From Sphingobacteriales bacterium (lineage in GTDB: Bacteria > Bacteroidota > Bacteroidia > Sphingobacteriales > Sphingobacteriaceae), in assembly GCA_026390835.1 (NCBI GenBank), contig JAPLFD010000008.1:1-34395 (forward strand): a stretch of DNA of 34,395 nt. The letters are read 5' to 3'. Both the position numbers and the translations under genes were made by a program. The notes under the pieces are model-generated. The model was not told where the DNA came from. It was given only the letters and a program-made list of their open reading frames with translations, and did not search any database. Every line of letters begins with the position of its first letter. Position 1 is the first letter of the stretch. Of this stretch, positions 1-8,407 are shown in pieces.

Positions 1-177
1 TACAGAGCCTTAGGATTCCCAACCGATATGTTTACCGTATTGTTTGCCCTTGGTCGCTTACCAGGATGGATTGCACAGTGGAAAGAAATGCACGAGAACA
101 AAGAACCTATCGGCCGTCCACGCCAAGTGTACGTTGGAGAGGTTAACCGTTCTTACAAACCCATGGCAAGCAGATAA
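1..177 (+). CDS. gltA: Citrate synthase, C-terminal end (partial)
   Basis: The gene enters from the left edge in frame 1 and ends at TAA 175-177, leaving the last 58 residues. The end has the type II citrate synthase signature: [21 protein letters not shown], then W-K-E-M, and the arginine-rich strand RPRQVYVGE. Citrate synthase condenses acetyl-CoA and oxaloacetate at the entry of the TCA cycle, in the cytoplasm. The start and most catalytic residues lie outside the window. A strong hairpin terminator follows 18 bases after the stop. Confidence 0.95.
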   Translation, partial: YRALGFPTDMFTVLFALGRLPGWIAQWKEMHENKEPIGRPRQVYVGEVNRSYKPMASR

Positions 178-195
178 GTCATTTTGTTATTCATA

Positions 196-232
196 AAGAA
201 GCCCAAGCCGGATTATCCAGTTTGGGCTTCTT
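196..232. terminator. Intrinsic terminator shared by gltA and the convergent transporter gene
   Basis: An 11-bp perfect stem (196-206 with 222-232, AAGAAGCCCAA / TTGGGCTTCTT) encloses a 15-base loop that can itself form a small GGA/TCC stem. On the plus strand it runs into CGTTTTTA, a usable U-tract. On the minus strand the tract is poorer. It sits between the gltA stop (177) and the stop of the convergent gene (253), so it probably serves both, best for gltA. Confidence 0.85.
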
Positions 233-252
233 CGTTTTTAAACACTTTTAAC

Positions 253-1527
253 TTAGTATAATATACCCGCAATAGTAGCGGATAAGTAAGAAGCTAGCGT
301 ACCGCAAATTAAGGCCTTAACACCTAATTTAGCCAAATCGGTTCTGCGTTCTGGAGCCAATTCGCCAATACCACCTACTTGAATGGCAATGGAGCTAAAG
401 TTGGCAAAGCCACATAAGGCAAAACTGGTAATGATTAATGTTTTGGGATCTAGGGTTTCTTTAATCTTCGCCAAGTCTAAATAGGCTACAAACTCATTAA
501 TAACCATTTTAGTACCCATTAAAGAGCCGGCTACCTGAATATCTTTTCCTGGTACACCCATTACCCAAGCAAATAAAGAAAATAAGCTACCCAAAATCTG
601 ATTCAAGCTTAAGGTATTAATATCTATACCCATAAATGCTAATGTTAAGCCTAACTGGCCTAATCCTGCTCCAATTTTACCCAAAACATAATCTAGCAAG
701 GCTATAATGGCAATAAAGCCAATTAACATGGCAATTACGTTTAAACCTACTTTTAAACCATCGCTAGCACCGTGAGAAATGGCATCTACCAAATTGGCAT
801 TGGTTTTCTTAACTTCTAAAGATACGTTGCCTTGAGTTTCAGATACTTCCGTTTCAGGCCAAACAATCTTAGAAATAACCAAAGCACCCGGAGCGGCCAT
901 TAAACTAGCTGCAATTAAATATTCGGCAGGTACACCTAAGGCAATGTATACGGCCATTACACCGCCGGCTATACAGGCCATACTACCTGTCATTGAGGCT
1001 AATAATTCCGACATGGTCATGCCTTTTAAATAAGGCTTAATCATAATTTGAGCTTCTACCTGACCTACAAAGGCACTTGCCACGTTTGACAGGGCTTCTG
1101 AACCCGAAACGCCCATTACTTTATACACCACATAAGCAATACCTTTTACAATGCGCTGCATAATGCCTAAATAATACGCCACACTTACTAATACCGCTAC
1201 AAAAATAATGGTGGGGATAATTTTAAAGAAAAATATAAAATCGTTGCCCGGGCCAAATGCTTTATCCATAAGCTCTTTGTTTACCAAGCCACCAAAAACA
1301 AAATTGGCTCCCGCTTGCGAAAAATCGAGCACTTTGGTAACCGCAGCACCTAGCCAAGAAAATATTTCTTTACCAACCGGAACTTTTAAAATAAATAAAG
1401 CCAAAACAATTTGAACTATGAGTCCGGTAACTACCAAACGGTAATTAATGGCTTTGCGATTATTGGATAAGAGAAAAGCAATTGCAAAAATAACTACAAT
1501 GCCAATAAGTCCGGTAAATCTTTCCAT
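253..1527 (-). CDS. Concentrative nucleoside transporter (CNT/NupC family)
   Basis: A 424-residue inner-membrane protein that should import nucleosides with a cation. The order of parts fits the CNT family: N-terminal helices at about 5-50, a gate-like hydrophobic region at about 95-125, the substrate-site motif GQVEAQIMIKPYL at residues 155-167 (GQxEA...IKPYL is the family hallmark), then SLMAAPGALVISKIVWPETE. Near the C-terminus comes a second binding segment, CGFANFSSIAIQVGGIGEL. The length is normal for bacterial CNTs. The gene stands alone; its 90-bp upstream region shows only a degenerate -7 box. Whether it prefers pyrimidine or purine nucleosides cannot be read from the sequence. Confidence 0.93.
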   Translation of the reverse strand: MERFTGLIGIVVIFAIAFLLSNNRKAINYRLVVTGLIVQIVLALFILKVPVGKEIFSWLGAAVTKVLDFSQAGANFVFGGLVNKELMDKAFGPGNDFIFFFKIIPTIIFVAVLVSVAYYLGIMQRIVKGIAYVVYKVMGVSGSEALSNVASAFVGQVEAQIMIKPYLKGMTMSELLASMTGSMACIAGGVMAVYIALGVPAEYLIAASLMAAPGALVISKIVWPETEVSETQGNVSLEVKKTNANLVDAISHGASDGLKVGLNVIAMLIGFIAIIALLDYVLGKIGAGLGQLGLTLAFMGIDINTLSLNQILGSLFSLFAWVMGVPGKDIQVAGSLMGTKMVINEFVAYLDLAKIKETLDPKTLIITSFALCGFANFSSIAIQVGGIGELAPERRTDLAKLGVKALICGTLASYLSATIAGILY

Positions 1528-1617
1528 TTTTTTAGGTATAAATTAGGTTTAGAGCTGAAAAATAGAAATAAGAAAATGAAACTCGAAATAATGTAGATAA
1601 AATTGGAATGTGGATAA

Positions 1618-2217
1618 TTAAGACAATTTCCGTTTATCGAGTTCGTCGCGGATAGTGGCTGCCTTTTCGTAGGCTTCTTGTACCAAGGCTTTTTCCAAAT
1701 TTTTTTGAAGCTCTTCGGTACTTAGTTTAGATAAGTTAGCATTTGCAGGCTGTAGCAAGGTGCTTTGTATCTCGGTTGTTAGATTTTCTAAATGAGCAGA
1801 TTCAGTGCCTTCAGTTATGGTACCGGCAGTAGCTAAAATGAACTCATAGGTATAAATGGGGCATTCGAAGCGTACGGCTAAGGCAACCGCATCGGAAGTT
1901 CGGGCGTCAATTTCGGTAGTTTTCTTACCATCGAAACAAATAAGCTTGGCATAAAATATACTTCCTGCTAAATTATAGATAAGTACTTCTTGCAGACTAA
2001 TGCCATAGCATTCGGCAAAAGTTTTAAATAAATCGTGGGTGAGAGGACGTGTTGGGGTCATCTTCTCTATTTCTATTGAAATGGCTTGTGCTTCAAATCC
2101 TCCAATTACAATGGGCAAATGTCGTTGGCCATTTACTTCACCTAAAACCAAGGCACAAGAACCCGTATGCGTTTGGCTATAGGAAAGTCCAACTATATTT
2201 AGCCTTATTTTTTCCAT
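1618..2217 (-). CDS. Bifunctional nuclease (DUF151) domain protein with C-terminal UVR motif
   Basis: 199 residues. Residues about 1-130 match the bifunctional nuclease/DUF151 fold: the TGSCALVLGE start, ...LPIVIGGFEAQAI, P-T-R-P-L-T-H-D-L, and the DARTSDAVALAVRFECPIYT segment with the conserved Asp-Ala-Arg-Ser/Thr-Asp-Ala core. The last ~35 residues (LEKALVQEAYEKAATIRDEL) form a UvrB/UvrC-type UVR helical hairpin. This two-domain form is common in Bacteroidota. Plant and archaeal relatives have been described as having RNase/DNase activity, but the substrate here is unknown. It lies 11 bases downstream of etfA on the same strand, so it is probably co-transcribed with etfBA; a functional link is not evident. 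Confidence 0.85.
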   Translation of the reverse strand: MEKIRLNIVGLSYSQTHTGSCALVLGEVNGQRHLPIVIGGFEAQAISIEIEKMTPTRPLTHDLFKTFAECYGISLQEVLIYNLAGSIFYAKLICFDGKKTTEIDARTSDAVALAVRFECPIYTYEFILATAGTITEGTESAHLENLTTEIQSTLLQPANANLSKLSTEELQKNLEKALVQEAYEKAATIRDELDKRKLS

Positions 2218-2228
2218 AGGAAATTAAC

Positions 2229-3206
2229 TTATCCGTTTTGGGTATAAGCCTTCATGGCAGCTGTTAATTGTGGCACTATTTCCATAGCATCGCCTACAAT
2301 ACCGTAGTCAGCTACTTTAAAAAAGGGTGCTTCGGGGTCTTTATTAATAACCACTATAGTTTTTGATGAACTTACACCGGCTAAATGCTGAATGGCTCCG
2401 GAAATACCCACGGCAATATACAGGTTTGGGCTCACAGCAATACCGGTTTGGCCAACGTGTTCTTCGTGTGGTCTCCAACCTGCATCAGAAACGGGCTTAG
2501 AGCAAGCCGTGGCCGCTCCCAAGCTTAGTGCTAAATCTTCTATCAAGTGCCAGTTTTCCGGGCCTTTCATTCCTCTTCCAGCAGAAACCACTAAATCGGC
2601 TTCCGGCAGTGAAATTTTATCGCTGGCTCGTACAATTTCTTTTACACTAATCTTAAAGTCGCTGGCTTTGGCTGTAGACGTTAAACTAACTACTTCGGCG
2701 CTTACCGGCTGTTCGCTTGCTGGATACGCATTGGCATTAAGGGCCAATACATTGATGGCACCACTAAGTTTTACGTGGGCAAATGCTTTACCAGAATAAG
2801 CGGTTCTTTTTACAGATAGGGCAGCACCTAGCAAGGTTGGTAGGGCAACCACTCCGCTTGCTAAACCGGCTTTTAAACGTACGGCTAAACGTGGAGCTAA
2901 GCCTTTTCCGCTAAACGAATTAGCTAAAACCACTACGGTAGCTCCTTCTTTTTGGGCGGCATCGCTTAAAATACTGGTATAAGCTTGTGCATTAAAAGTG
3001 CCTAGTTGTGCATCGTTTACATGAAGTACTTTTTGAACTCCATAGGTGCCTAAACTGCTTAATTGATCGGCGGCTAGGCTTCCAATGGCTAAAGCAACAA
3101 GGTTGGTGTTTAGTTGTAAGGCAATGGCTTTTGCATAAGAAACCACTTCAAATGTTGATTTTTTGAATTTGCCTTCTGCATGTTCTACATATACTAAAAC
3201 TGACAT
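2229..3206 (-). CDS. etfA: Electron transfer flavoprotein, alpha subunit
   Basis: 325 residues, the usual length. The N-terminal half is the Rossmann-like domain I. The C-terminal FAD domain shows GRGM at 210-213, KPVSDAGW at about 237-244, VGQTG at 251-255, GISGAIQH at 267-274 and NKDPEAPFF...ADYGIVGD at 288-306, the standard FAD-binding run. With EtfB it accepts electrons from acyl-CoA dehydrogenases and passes them to the quinone pool through ETF dehydrogenase, which is not in this window. The glutaryl-CoA dehydrogenase at 27035-28228 is a plausible donor. It lies 48 bp downstream of etfB, and that gap contains a perfect 14-bp palindrome. Confidence 0.96.
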   Translation of the reverse strand: MSVLVYVEHAEGKFKKSTFEVVSYAKAIALQLNTNLVALAIGSLAADQLSSLGTYGVQKVLHVNDAQLGTFNAQAYTSILSDAAQKEGATVVVLANSFSGKGLAPRLAVRLKAGLASGVVALPTLLGAALSVKRTAYSGKAFAHVKLSGAINVLALNANAYPASEQPVSAEVVSLTSTAKASDFKISVKEIVRASDKISLPEADLVVSAGRGMKGPENWHLIEDLALSLGAATACSKPVSDAGWRPHEEHVGQTGIAVSPNLYIAVGISGAIQHLAGVSSSKTIVVINKDPEAPFFKVADYGIVGDAMEIVPQLTAAMKAYTQNG

Positions 3207-3221
3207 ATGGTATGTTTTTAG

Positions 3222-3235
3222 TCCCTTTAAAGGGA
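3222..3235. repeat. Perfect 14-bp palindrome in the etfB-etfA gap
   Basis: TCCCTTTAAAGGGA reads the same on both strands and sits in the 48-bp space between etfB (upstream) and etfA. It is too short and loopless for a good hairpin. It could be a dimeric protein site or a weak RNA processing stem, and I cannot choose between these. Confidence 0.5.
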
Positions 3236-3254
3236 ATTGTGAGATTTTTGTGAA

Positions 3255-3992
3255 TTAGATAACTTTCGCTTCGTTGTGTAATAAATCTACTAGTTGAGAT
3301 ACATTGGCTGCATCAACCATTTTTACGGCACCACGTGGGGTAGGCGTTTCAAATTTTTCGACTACACTTAGTGTTTCAAGGCTTTGTGCGGCTAAAACCT
3401 CAAGCGGTTTGGTTCTTGCCGACATGATGCCACGCATGTTTGGTATTTTCCACTCGGCAACACCTTCTGCACAACTGGCAACAAAAGGCCCTTCTACTTC
3501 AACAATTTCTTTTCCGCCTTCAATTTCGCGACTTAAAGTTGCTTTATTACCGTTTAAATCCAATTTTTTAATAATAGATATAGATGGAAGATCTAAAAAT
3601 TCGCCAAGCATGGCGGCTACCTGAGCACCGTTATAATCAATAGACTCACGTCCGGTTAAAATCATGTCGAAATTTTTGTCTTTGGCATAAGCTGCAATTT
3701 GATAGGCAACAAAGTACGCATCGCTAGGAGTGGCATCAATACGAACAGCATCGTCGGCACCAATGGCCAAGGCTTTCCGAATGGTTGGCTCTGTGCTGGC
3801 TTCGCCCACATGTATTACTGTAATGGTTCCTTTACCACCTTCGCACAAATCAATGGCTTTAGAAAGCGCAACCTCATCGTACGGATTTAGGATAAATTGT
3901 ACGCCCGAGCTGTTGAATTCGGTATTATCGCTGTTAAAGGTTATTTTTGTAGTAGTGTCTGGAACATTACTGATGCAAACAAGGATTCTCAT
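3255..3992 (-). CDS. etfB: Electron transfer flavoprotein, beta subunit
   Basis: 245 residues, normal for the family. It begins MRILVCISNVPDTTTKI and carries NPYDEVALSKAIDL, GADDAVRID, and the AMP-binding/signature region LTGRESIDYNGAQVAAMLGEFL followed by EIEGGKEIVEV. It is the AMP-binding partner of EtfA. Promoter-proximal in a minus-strand run etfB-etfA-DUF151, it is divergent from the TPR gene across only 44 bp. A TAAATTTG -7 box lies 14 bases before its ATG. Confidence 0.96.
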   Translation of the reverse strand: MRILVCISNVPDTTTKITFNSDNTEFNSSGVQFILNPYDEVALSKAIDLCEGGKGTITVIHVGEASTEPTIRKALAIGADDAVRIDATPSDAYFVAYQIAAYAKDKNFDMILTGRESIDYNGAQVAAMLGEFLDLPSISIIKKLDLNGNKATLSREIEGGKEIVEVEGPFVASCAEGVAEWKIPNMRGIMSARTKPLEVLAAQSLETLSVVEKFETPTPRGAVKMVDAANVSQLVDLLHNEAKVI

Positions 3993-4006
3993 AGGTTATT
4001 TTTTTT

Positions 4007-4014
4007 CAAATTTA
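4007..4014 (-). promoter_or_regulatory. Bacteroidota -7 box (TAAATTTG) before etfB
   Basis: An exact match to the Bacteroidota sigma-70 -7 consensus TAnnTTTG on the minus strand, with 14 bases between its last G and the etfB ATG. No clear TTG -33 element is seen upstream. It lies inside the 44-bp divergent gap. Confidence 0.5.
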
Positions 4015-4036
4015 GTTAAAAATCAGATATAAAGAT

Positions 4037-4372
4037 ATGCCCAATACCCGAATTACACGTTTACTAGAATTTTTAGAAAGCGAACCCAATGACCCATTTT
4101 TAAATTATGCATTGGCTACAGAATATGTGGTTTTAGGAGAGCCTAGTTTGGCTTTAGCTTATTTCGAGGAACTCATTAAAAATCACTCGGATTATGTAGG
4201 AACCTATTTTCATTTGGGTAAATTATACGAAACATTAGGCCGCAAAGAAGATGCCATAACTACCTATCAACAAGGAATTAATGTGGCCACTAAACAACAA
4301 AACGCACATGCTCGTTCAGAGTTACAAGCAGTGTACCAATCGGCCATGGGTATGGATTATGAAGACGATTAA
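4037..4372 (+). CDS. Small tetratricopeptide (TPR) repeat protein
   Basis: 111 residues with no signal peptide. Two to three TPR helix pairs can be seen: residues about 10-45 (EPNDPFLNYALATEYVVLG...A.AYFEELI) and about 50-80 (VGTYFHLGKLYETLGRKEDAITTYQQGI), with the Gly/Ala/Tyr/Pro-like spacing of the family. TPRs bind partner proteins, but the partner is not evident. The gene ends two bases before the chromate-type transporter ATG, so the two are almost certainly co-transcribed. It is probably an adaptor; no enzymatic motif is present. Confidence 0.82.
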   Translation: MPNTRITRLLEFLESEPNDPFLNYALATEYVVLGEPSLALAYFEELIKNHSDYVGTYFHLGKLYETLGRKEDAITTYQQGINVATKQQNAHARSELQAVYQSAMGMDYEDD

Positions 4373-4374
4373 GC

Positions 4375-5580
4375 ATGTCCTTAACTAAACGCCATATTCT
4401 GTTTTTACGTGATGTTGTAGTATATACCTTTACAGCATTTGGCGGCGCACAAGCGCATATTGGCATTATGCTTCGCGATTTTGTGCAAAAACGACGGTAT
4501 ATTTCTGAAGAAGAATTGTTAGAATTAAATGCCTTAACTCAAATTCTTCCAGGGCCAGCCTCTACTCAAACGCTGGTGGGTATGGGGTATAAGGTTGGTG
4601 GTTTTTGGCTTGCCATACTTACTTTTTTCATTTGGGTTTTACCTTCGGCGGCCATTATGTGTTTTGCAGCCATTAGCCTTAGTTTATACAGCAGTAAAGC
4701 ACAGTTTGAACACGCTTTTACCTTATTACAGCCTGTAGCCGTTGGTATTGTAGCTTTTGCAGCTTTTCAATTGGGTAAAAAAATATTAAAATCGGATGTT
4801 AGTATATATTTGGCTGTTGGTGCGGCTATAACTACACTCATTTTAAACAATACCTACGTTTTTCCCATTCTTATTTTAGTTGGAGGTATTGTAAGTTCGG
4901 CATTAGAAAGTTCAGCCGATGAAACGCAGCTTCGCACCACACTTTTTTCGAATATCAATACCCGAAAAGTGCTGTATTTTGTGGGTGTTTTATTGTTATT
5001 TGCTGCCTTAGGAGCATTAATTAACCGTACTTCTCCTTTCAGTTTACCCATTAGGTTGTTCGAAAACTTTTACCGAAATGGCATCTTAGTATTTGGCGGC
5101 GGACAAGTTTTGGTACCCTTTATGTTTACGGAATTTGTGGAGATGAAACACTATGTGGGTTCTTCCGAATTTTTATCGGGCTTTGCCTTGCAGCAAGCAT
5201 TACCCGGCCCTACCTTTTCTTTCACTTCATTTATTGGAGCATTAACACTTAAAAATGCCGGTTATGGTTTGTGGGGACAAATAGGAGGTAGTATTATTGC
5301 GGTATTGGGTATCAATTTACCCGGATTAATACTCATCTTATTCATTGTTCCATTTTGGGCCGATTTAAAGAAAATAGGCCGTATTAAACATTCTCTTTCA
5401 GGAATTAACGCAGTTTCTGTAGGCTTCTTACTAGCAGCGGTAATTTTTATGTTTCGTGGACAAAGTTTTCAATGGCAATCTCTTTGTCTACTCTTCGGAA
5501 CCTTCGTCTTGCTATCATTTACCCGTATAAAAACCCCCATTCTTATTTTTTCTGTAATCGTTCTGTCGTTTTTTTTATAG
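4375..5580 (+). CDS. chrA: Chromate (CHR family) transporter, two-domain form
   Basis: 401 residues with about ten to twelve hydrophobic helices. Two homologous CHR halves are visible. The first has FGGAQAHIGIM near 22-32 and LPGPAS near 58-63. The second has FGGGQVLVPFM at 240-250 and LPGPTFSF at about 276-283. Both keep the family's FGG(A/G)Q and PGP motifs. ChrA proteins export chromate by proton-coupled antiport, or exchange it with sulfate. The family is broad, so chromate itself is only one possible substrate. It follows the TPR gene by two bases. Confidence 0.9.
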   Translation: MSLTKRHILFLRDVVVYTFTAFGGAQAHIGIMLRDFVQKRRYISEEELLELNALTQILPGPASTQTLVGMGYKVGGFWLAILTFFIWVLPSAAIMCFAAISLSLYSSKAQFEHAFTLLQPVAVGIVAFAAFQLGKKILKSDVSIYLAVGAAITTLILNNTYVFPILILVGGIVSSALESSADETQLRTTLFSNINTRKVLYFVGVLLLFAALGALINRTSPFSLPIRLFENFYRNGILVFGGGQVLVPFMFTEFVEMKHYVGSSEFLSGFALQQALPGPTFSFTSFIGALTLKNAGYGLWGQIGGSIIAVLGINLPGLILILFIVPFWADLKKIGRIKHSLSGINAVSVGFLLAAVIFMFRGQSFQWQSLCLLFGTFVLLSFTRIKTPILIFSVIVLSFFL

Positions 5581-5650
5581 CCTAAAAATTTTACGTTTAT
5601 TTAATAAAAACTTCAAGGAGGTTTGTCTAAAATTTCGTTACTTCGGTGCT

Positions 5651-6199
5651 ATGAAAATTTATACTAAAACAGGCGATCAAGGTCAAACATCATTAATTGG
5701 TGGTACCCGTGTTCCTAAACACCATTTGCGCATAGAAAGCTATGGTACGGTAGACGAACTAAATTCGTATATCGGTTTAATTCGCGATCAACAGGTGTCT
5801 GAGCATCAACAAAATTTATTGAAAGAAATTCAAGATCGTTTGTTTACCATTGGCTCTGCTTTAGCCTCCGATCCGGAAAAATCAAAAATGAAAATTCCTG
5901 ATTTACATCAAGAAGATATAGAATTGTTGGAAAAAGAAATAGATACCATGACAGCCGATTTACCCGATTTGCGCCATTTTATTCTGCCAGGCGGTTCTAA
6001 TGCGGTATCTTTTTGTCACCTTGCCCGTTGTGTGTGCCGCCGTGCCGAACGTATTTGCGTGCATTTGAGCGAAGATAGTTTTGTAGATGAAAAGGTAATG
6101 GTCTATTTGAATAGATTGAGCGATTATTTGTTTGTACTATCCAGGAAATTGTGTTTCGATAATCAAATTGAAGAATATAAGTGGATTCCACGTATTTAA
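5651..6199 (+). CDS. pduO: Cob(I)yrinic acid a,c-diamide adenosyltransferase, PduO type
   Basis: 182 residues. It begins with the PduO-type ATP-binding loop KIYTKTGDQGQTSLIGG at residues 2-18, then RIESYGTVDELNSYIG (about 27-42), the H-F-I-L-P-G-G stretch, the catalytic-helix motif RCVCRRAER at about 125-133, and YLNRLSDYLFVLSR near the C-terminus. The enzyme transfers the adenosyl group of ATP to Co(I) corrinoid to give coenzyme B12. No other cobalamin gene and no cobalamin riboswitch is seen nearby, so the cell may adenosylate salvaged corrinoid. The 70-bp upstream gap has no clear -7 box, only the degenerate TTACTTCG. Confidence 0.93.
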   Translation: MKIYTKTGDQGQTSLIGGTRVPKHHLRIESYGTVDELNSYIGLIRDQQVSEHQQNLLKEIQDRLFTIGSALASDPEKSKMKIPDLHQEDIELLEKEIDTMTADLPDLRHFILPGGSNAVSFCHLARCVCRRAERICVHLSEDSFVDEKVMVYLNRLSDYLFVLSRKLCFDNQIEEYKWIPRI

Positions 6200-6241
6200 A
6201 CGAATGTGTAAAACTTCTTTATAAATTCTACTAGATTATTC

Positions 6242-6249
6242 TATTTTTG
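6242..6249 (+). promoter_or_regulatory. -7 box (TATTTTTG) before the DUF2795 gene
   Basis: An exact TAnnTTTG match with 26 bases between its last G and the ATG at 6276. It gives a short leader of about 20 bases. No convincing -33 TTG is found. Confidence 0.55.
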
Positions 6250-6275
6250 CGAAAAATAAAACAATTGTAAAGCCT

Positions 6276-6497
6276 ATGTATTGGACCTTAGAATTAGCCT
6301 CACATTTAGAGGATGCCCCTTGGCCGGCTACCAAAGACGAATTGATTGATTATGCCATTCGTTCTGGTGCGCCAGTTGAAGTAATCGAGAATTTACAAGC
6401 ATTGGAAGATGATGGTGAGCCTTATGAAAATATTGAAGAGATTTGGCCCGATTATCCAACCAAAGACGATTTTTTCTTTAACGAAGACGAATATTAG
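6276..6497 (+). CDS. Small acidic DUF2795 protein
   Basis: 73 residues, soluble and strongly acidic. The central segment APWPATKDELIDYAIRSGAP followed by E-V-I-E-N-L-Q matches the DUF2795 pattern of small proteins whose helix-turn-helix-like core starts W-P-A-T-K-x-E-L-I-x-Y-A. The tail is rich in Asp and Glu (EEIWPDYPTKDDFFFNEDEY). Single-copy homologues are, from memory, common in Bacteroidota; their role is unknown. Standing alone, with its own -7 box upstream and a symmetric terminator directly after the stop, it appears to be a monocistronic unit. Confidence 0.85.
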   Translation: MYWTLELASHLEDAPWPATKDELIDYAIRSGAPVEVIENLQALEDDGEPYENIEEIWPDYPTKDDFFFNEDEY

Positions 6498-6498
6498 T

Positions 6499-6530
6499 AA
6501 AAAGCCCTTCCGAATTCCGGGGGGCTTTTT
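6499..6530. terminator. Bidirectional terminator between DUF2795 gene and ispD
   Basis: A 9-bp stem AAAAAGCCC (6499-6507) / GGGCTTTTT (6522-6530) with an inner CCG/CGG stem. It has a U-tract on both strands because the stem itself ends in A5/T6. It fills the gap between the convergent stops at 6497 and 6534, so both transcripts can end here. Confidence 0.88.
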
Positions 6531-6533
6531 TGT

Positions 6534-7202
6534 TTAAATCTGTTTTAGGAATACCTCGGCTAAAGCCAAATCTTCGGGGTAGGTAATTTTTATGTTTTTT
6601 GGGTCACCTTCTACCAAGTGTATGGCCACTCCAACATGTTCCACTACAGAAGCATCGTCGGTAAAGGAAGTTCTAAACTCTTGTTGATATGCTTTTTTGA
6701 GCATATTGCTTGTAAATATTTGCGGTGTTTGAATGAGATAAACGAGTTCTCTGGCTACAGCTTTATTTTCTTTCGTATCGCTTAGTCTCACCGAATCTTT
6801 AGAGGGGATAGCTAAAACTGCATTTCCATGTACCTCCGCGTAGCTAAATGCGTGTTCTATTTTATCTTTTTTGATAATAGGTCTAACCGCATCGTGTATG
6901 GCAACCAAGGCTTTGCCCTTTACCAATTTTAGTCCATTTTTTACTGAAAAAAAACGTTCTTGTCCGGCTTTAACCAGTGTATGTGGAATGATGCATTGAT
7001 ATGTTTTGCATAGTTTTTCCCAATATTCATGAAAATCAACATTGAGCACCACTACAATTTCTGGACGTGGTTCCGATTGGTAAAAAGCCTCCAAGGTGTG
7101 CATCAGCACCGGCTTACCATCTAGCAATAAAAATTGTTTGGGAATATCTTGTTGCATTCTGCTGCCAGAACCACCCCCAACTAGTATGGCGTAACGTTTC
7201 AT
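6534..7202 (-). CDS. ispD: 2-C-methyl-D-erythritol 4-phosphate cytidylyltransferase
   Basis: 222 residues. It has the N-terminal nucleotidyltransferase loop GGGSGSRMQQDIPKQFLLL (about 8-26, with the conserved Arg and Lys), GKPVLMHTLEAF, G-Q-E-R-F-F-S-V-K-N-G, and the IspD signature AIHDAVRPII at about 101-110. The C-terminus has TDDASVVEHVG and the ending V-E-G-D-P-x-N-I-K-I-T-Y-P-E-D. It makes CDP-methylerythritol, the third step of the MEP isoprenoid route. It follows queA by 17 bases on the same strand and is probably translated from that transcript. Confidence 0.95.
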   Translation of the reverse strand: MKRYAILVGGGSGSRMQQDIPKQFLLLDGKPVLMHTLEAFYQSEPRPEIVVVLNVDFHEYWEKLCKTYQCIIPHTLVKAGQERFFSVKNGLKLVKGKALVAIHDAVRPIIKKDKIEHAFSYAEVHGNAVLAIPSKDSVRLSDTKENKAVARELVYLIQTPQIFTSNMLKKAYQQEFRTSFTDDASVVEHVGVAIHLVEGDPKNIKITYPEDLALAEVFLKQI

Positions 7203-7219
7203 GGCTTTAGAAAAGCAAT

Positions 7220-8269
7220 TTAGATAATCAACATGGCATCTCCATAGCTGTAGAACTTGTATTTTTCTTTTACAGCTACTTCGTAGGCATTCATAATATG
7301 ATCGTATCCACCAAATGCAGCAACCATCATCATTAAGGTAGATTCTGGCGTGTGAAAATTGGTGATCATGGAATTGGCAATACTAAATTCGTAAGGAGGG
7401 AAAATGAATTTACTCGTCCAATCGTTAGCCGGTTTTAAATTACGGGCTGCAGAAACAGACGATTCAATAGCTCTCATAGAAGTAGTACCTACTGCACATA
7501 TACGACGTTTTTCTACCAAAGCGTTGTTTATCATGCGAACTGTTGGTTCTTCAATAATATACTGCTCCGAATCCATTTTGTGCTTGGTTAAATCTTCAAC
7601 CTCAACCTGACGGAACGTGCCTAGGCCAACGTGTAAGGTTACCTCTGCAAATTCAATTCCTTTCAATTCAAGGCGTTTCATTAATTCGCGGCTAAAGTGT
7701 AAACCTGCAGTAGGAGCGGCAACAGCACCTTCGTTTTTTGCATAAACGGTTTGGTAACGCTCTTTATCCTCTTCAGTTGCCTTACGCTTAATGTATTTTG
7801 GAAGGGGTGTTTCCCCTAAAATTTCAATATTTCTGCGAAACTCCTCATTGGTACCATCAAATAAGAACCGAATGGTACGTCCTCGTGATGTAGTATTATC
7901 TACCACCTCGGCAACTAATAAATCATCGTCGCCAAAATATAGTTTATTGCCTACACGAATTTTACGAGCCGGATCTACCAAGACATCCCATAAACGTAAG
8001 TCTTTGTTTAACTCTCTTAGCAAGAATACTTCAATGGTAGCGCCTGTTTTTTCTTTATTTCCGTATAAACGTGCAGGGAATACCTTTGTATTATTCAAAA
8101 TCATCACATCTTTCTCATCGAAATAGCCCAAAACATCTTTAAAGATTTTATGTTCTATGGCACCTGTCTTTCGGTCTAACACCATTAAACGGGCTTCATC
8201 ACGTTTGTCTGAAGGTTCGTGAGCAATTAAAGAATCGGGTAAATTGAATTTAAATTGAGATAGTTTCAT
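7220..8269 (-). CDS. queA: tRNA preQ1(34) S-adenosylmethionine ribosyltransferase-isomerase
   Basis: 349 residues, the standard length. The start [19 protein letters not shown], the RLMVLDR and [10 protein letters not shown] motifs, TAGLHFS at about 186-192, [10 protein letters not shown], and [17 protein letters not shown] near the C-terminus are all QueA hallmarks. The enzyme moves the ribosyl part of SAM onto preQ1 at the wobble base of GUN-anticodon tRNAs, making epoxyqueuosine. It is the first gene of a two-gene minus-strand unit with ispD; the pairing has no clear metabolic reason. An exact -7 box lies 25 bases before the ATG. Confidence 0.96.
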   Translation of the reverse strand: MKLSQFKFNLPDSLIAHEPSDKRDEARLMVLDRKTGAIEHKIFKDVLGYFDEKDVMILNNTKVFPARLYGNKEKTGATIEVFLLRELNKDLRLWDVLVDPARKIRVGNKLYFGDDDLLVAEVVDNTTSRGRTIRFLFDGTNEEFRRNIEILGETPLPKYIKRKATEEDKERYQTVYAKNEGAVAAPTAGLHFSRELMKRLELKGIEFAEVTLHVGLGTFRQVEVEDLTKHKMDSEQYIIEEPTVRMINNALVEKRRICAVGTTSMRAIESSVSAARNLKPANDWTSKFIFPPYEFSIANSMITNFHTPESTLMMMVAAFGGYDHIMNAYEVAVKEKYKFYSYGDAMLII

Positions 8270-8294
8270 ATGTGTTTTTATATGATTAAGGGCG

Positions 8295-8302
8295 CAAATT
8301 TA
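8295..8302 (-). promoter_or_regulatory. -7 box (TAAATTTG) before queA
   Basis: An exact TAnnTTTG match on the minus strand with 25 bases between its last G and the queA ATG, a short conventional leader. No TTG is found at -33 spacing. Confidence 0.6.
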
Positions 8303-8382
8303 GATAAAATAATTGGTAAAATGGCTGTTAAAAGGTAGAGTTAAAATGACTAAATTTAATGAGTAGAGATTTGTAACGTTTT

Positions 8383-8390
8383 TGCATTTG
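8383..8390 (+). promoter_or_regulatory. Near-consensus -7 box (TGCATTTG) before the ABC permease
   Basis: Seven of eight positions, counting the two free ones, fit TAnnTTTG (G for A at position 2), 17 bases before the ATG at 8408. The box overlaps a small inverted repeat TTTGC-ATTT-GCAAA at 8381-8394, which could be a binding site or chance. Confidence 0.35.
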
Positions 8391-8407
8391 CAAAGTCTTA
8401 TAAAGGT

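Noticed and set aside
5611-5645. An AAGGAGGT tract, a textbook Shine-Dalgarno sequence, followed by a possible TTG-started 15-codon reading frame before pduO
   Set aside because: It is about 30 bases from the pduO ATG, the tiny frame has no recognisable content, and Bacteroidota do not depend on this signal. Chance is the simplest reading.
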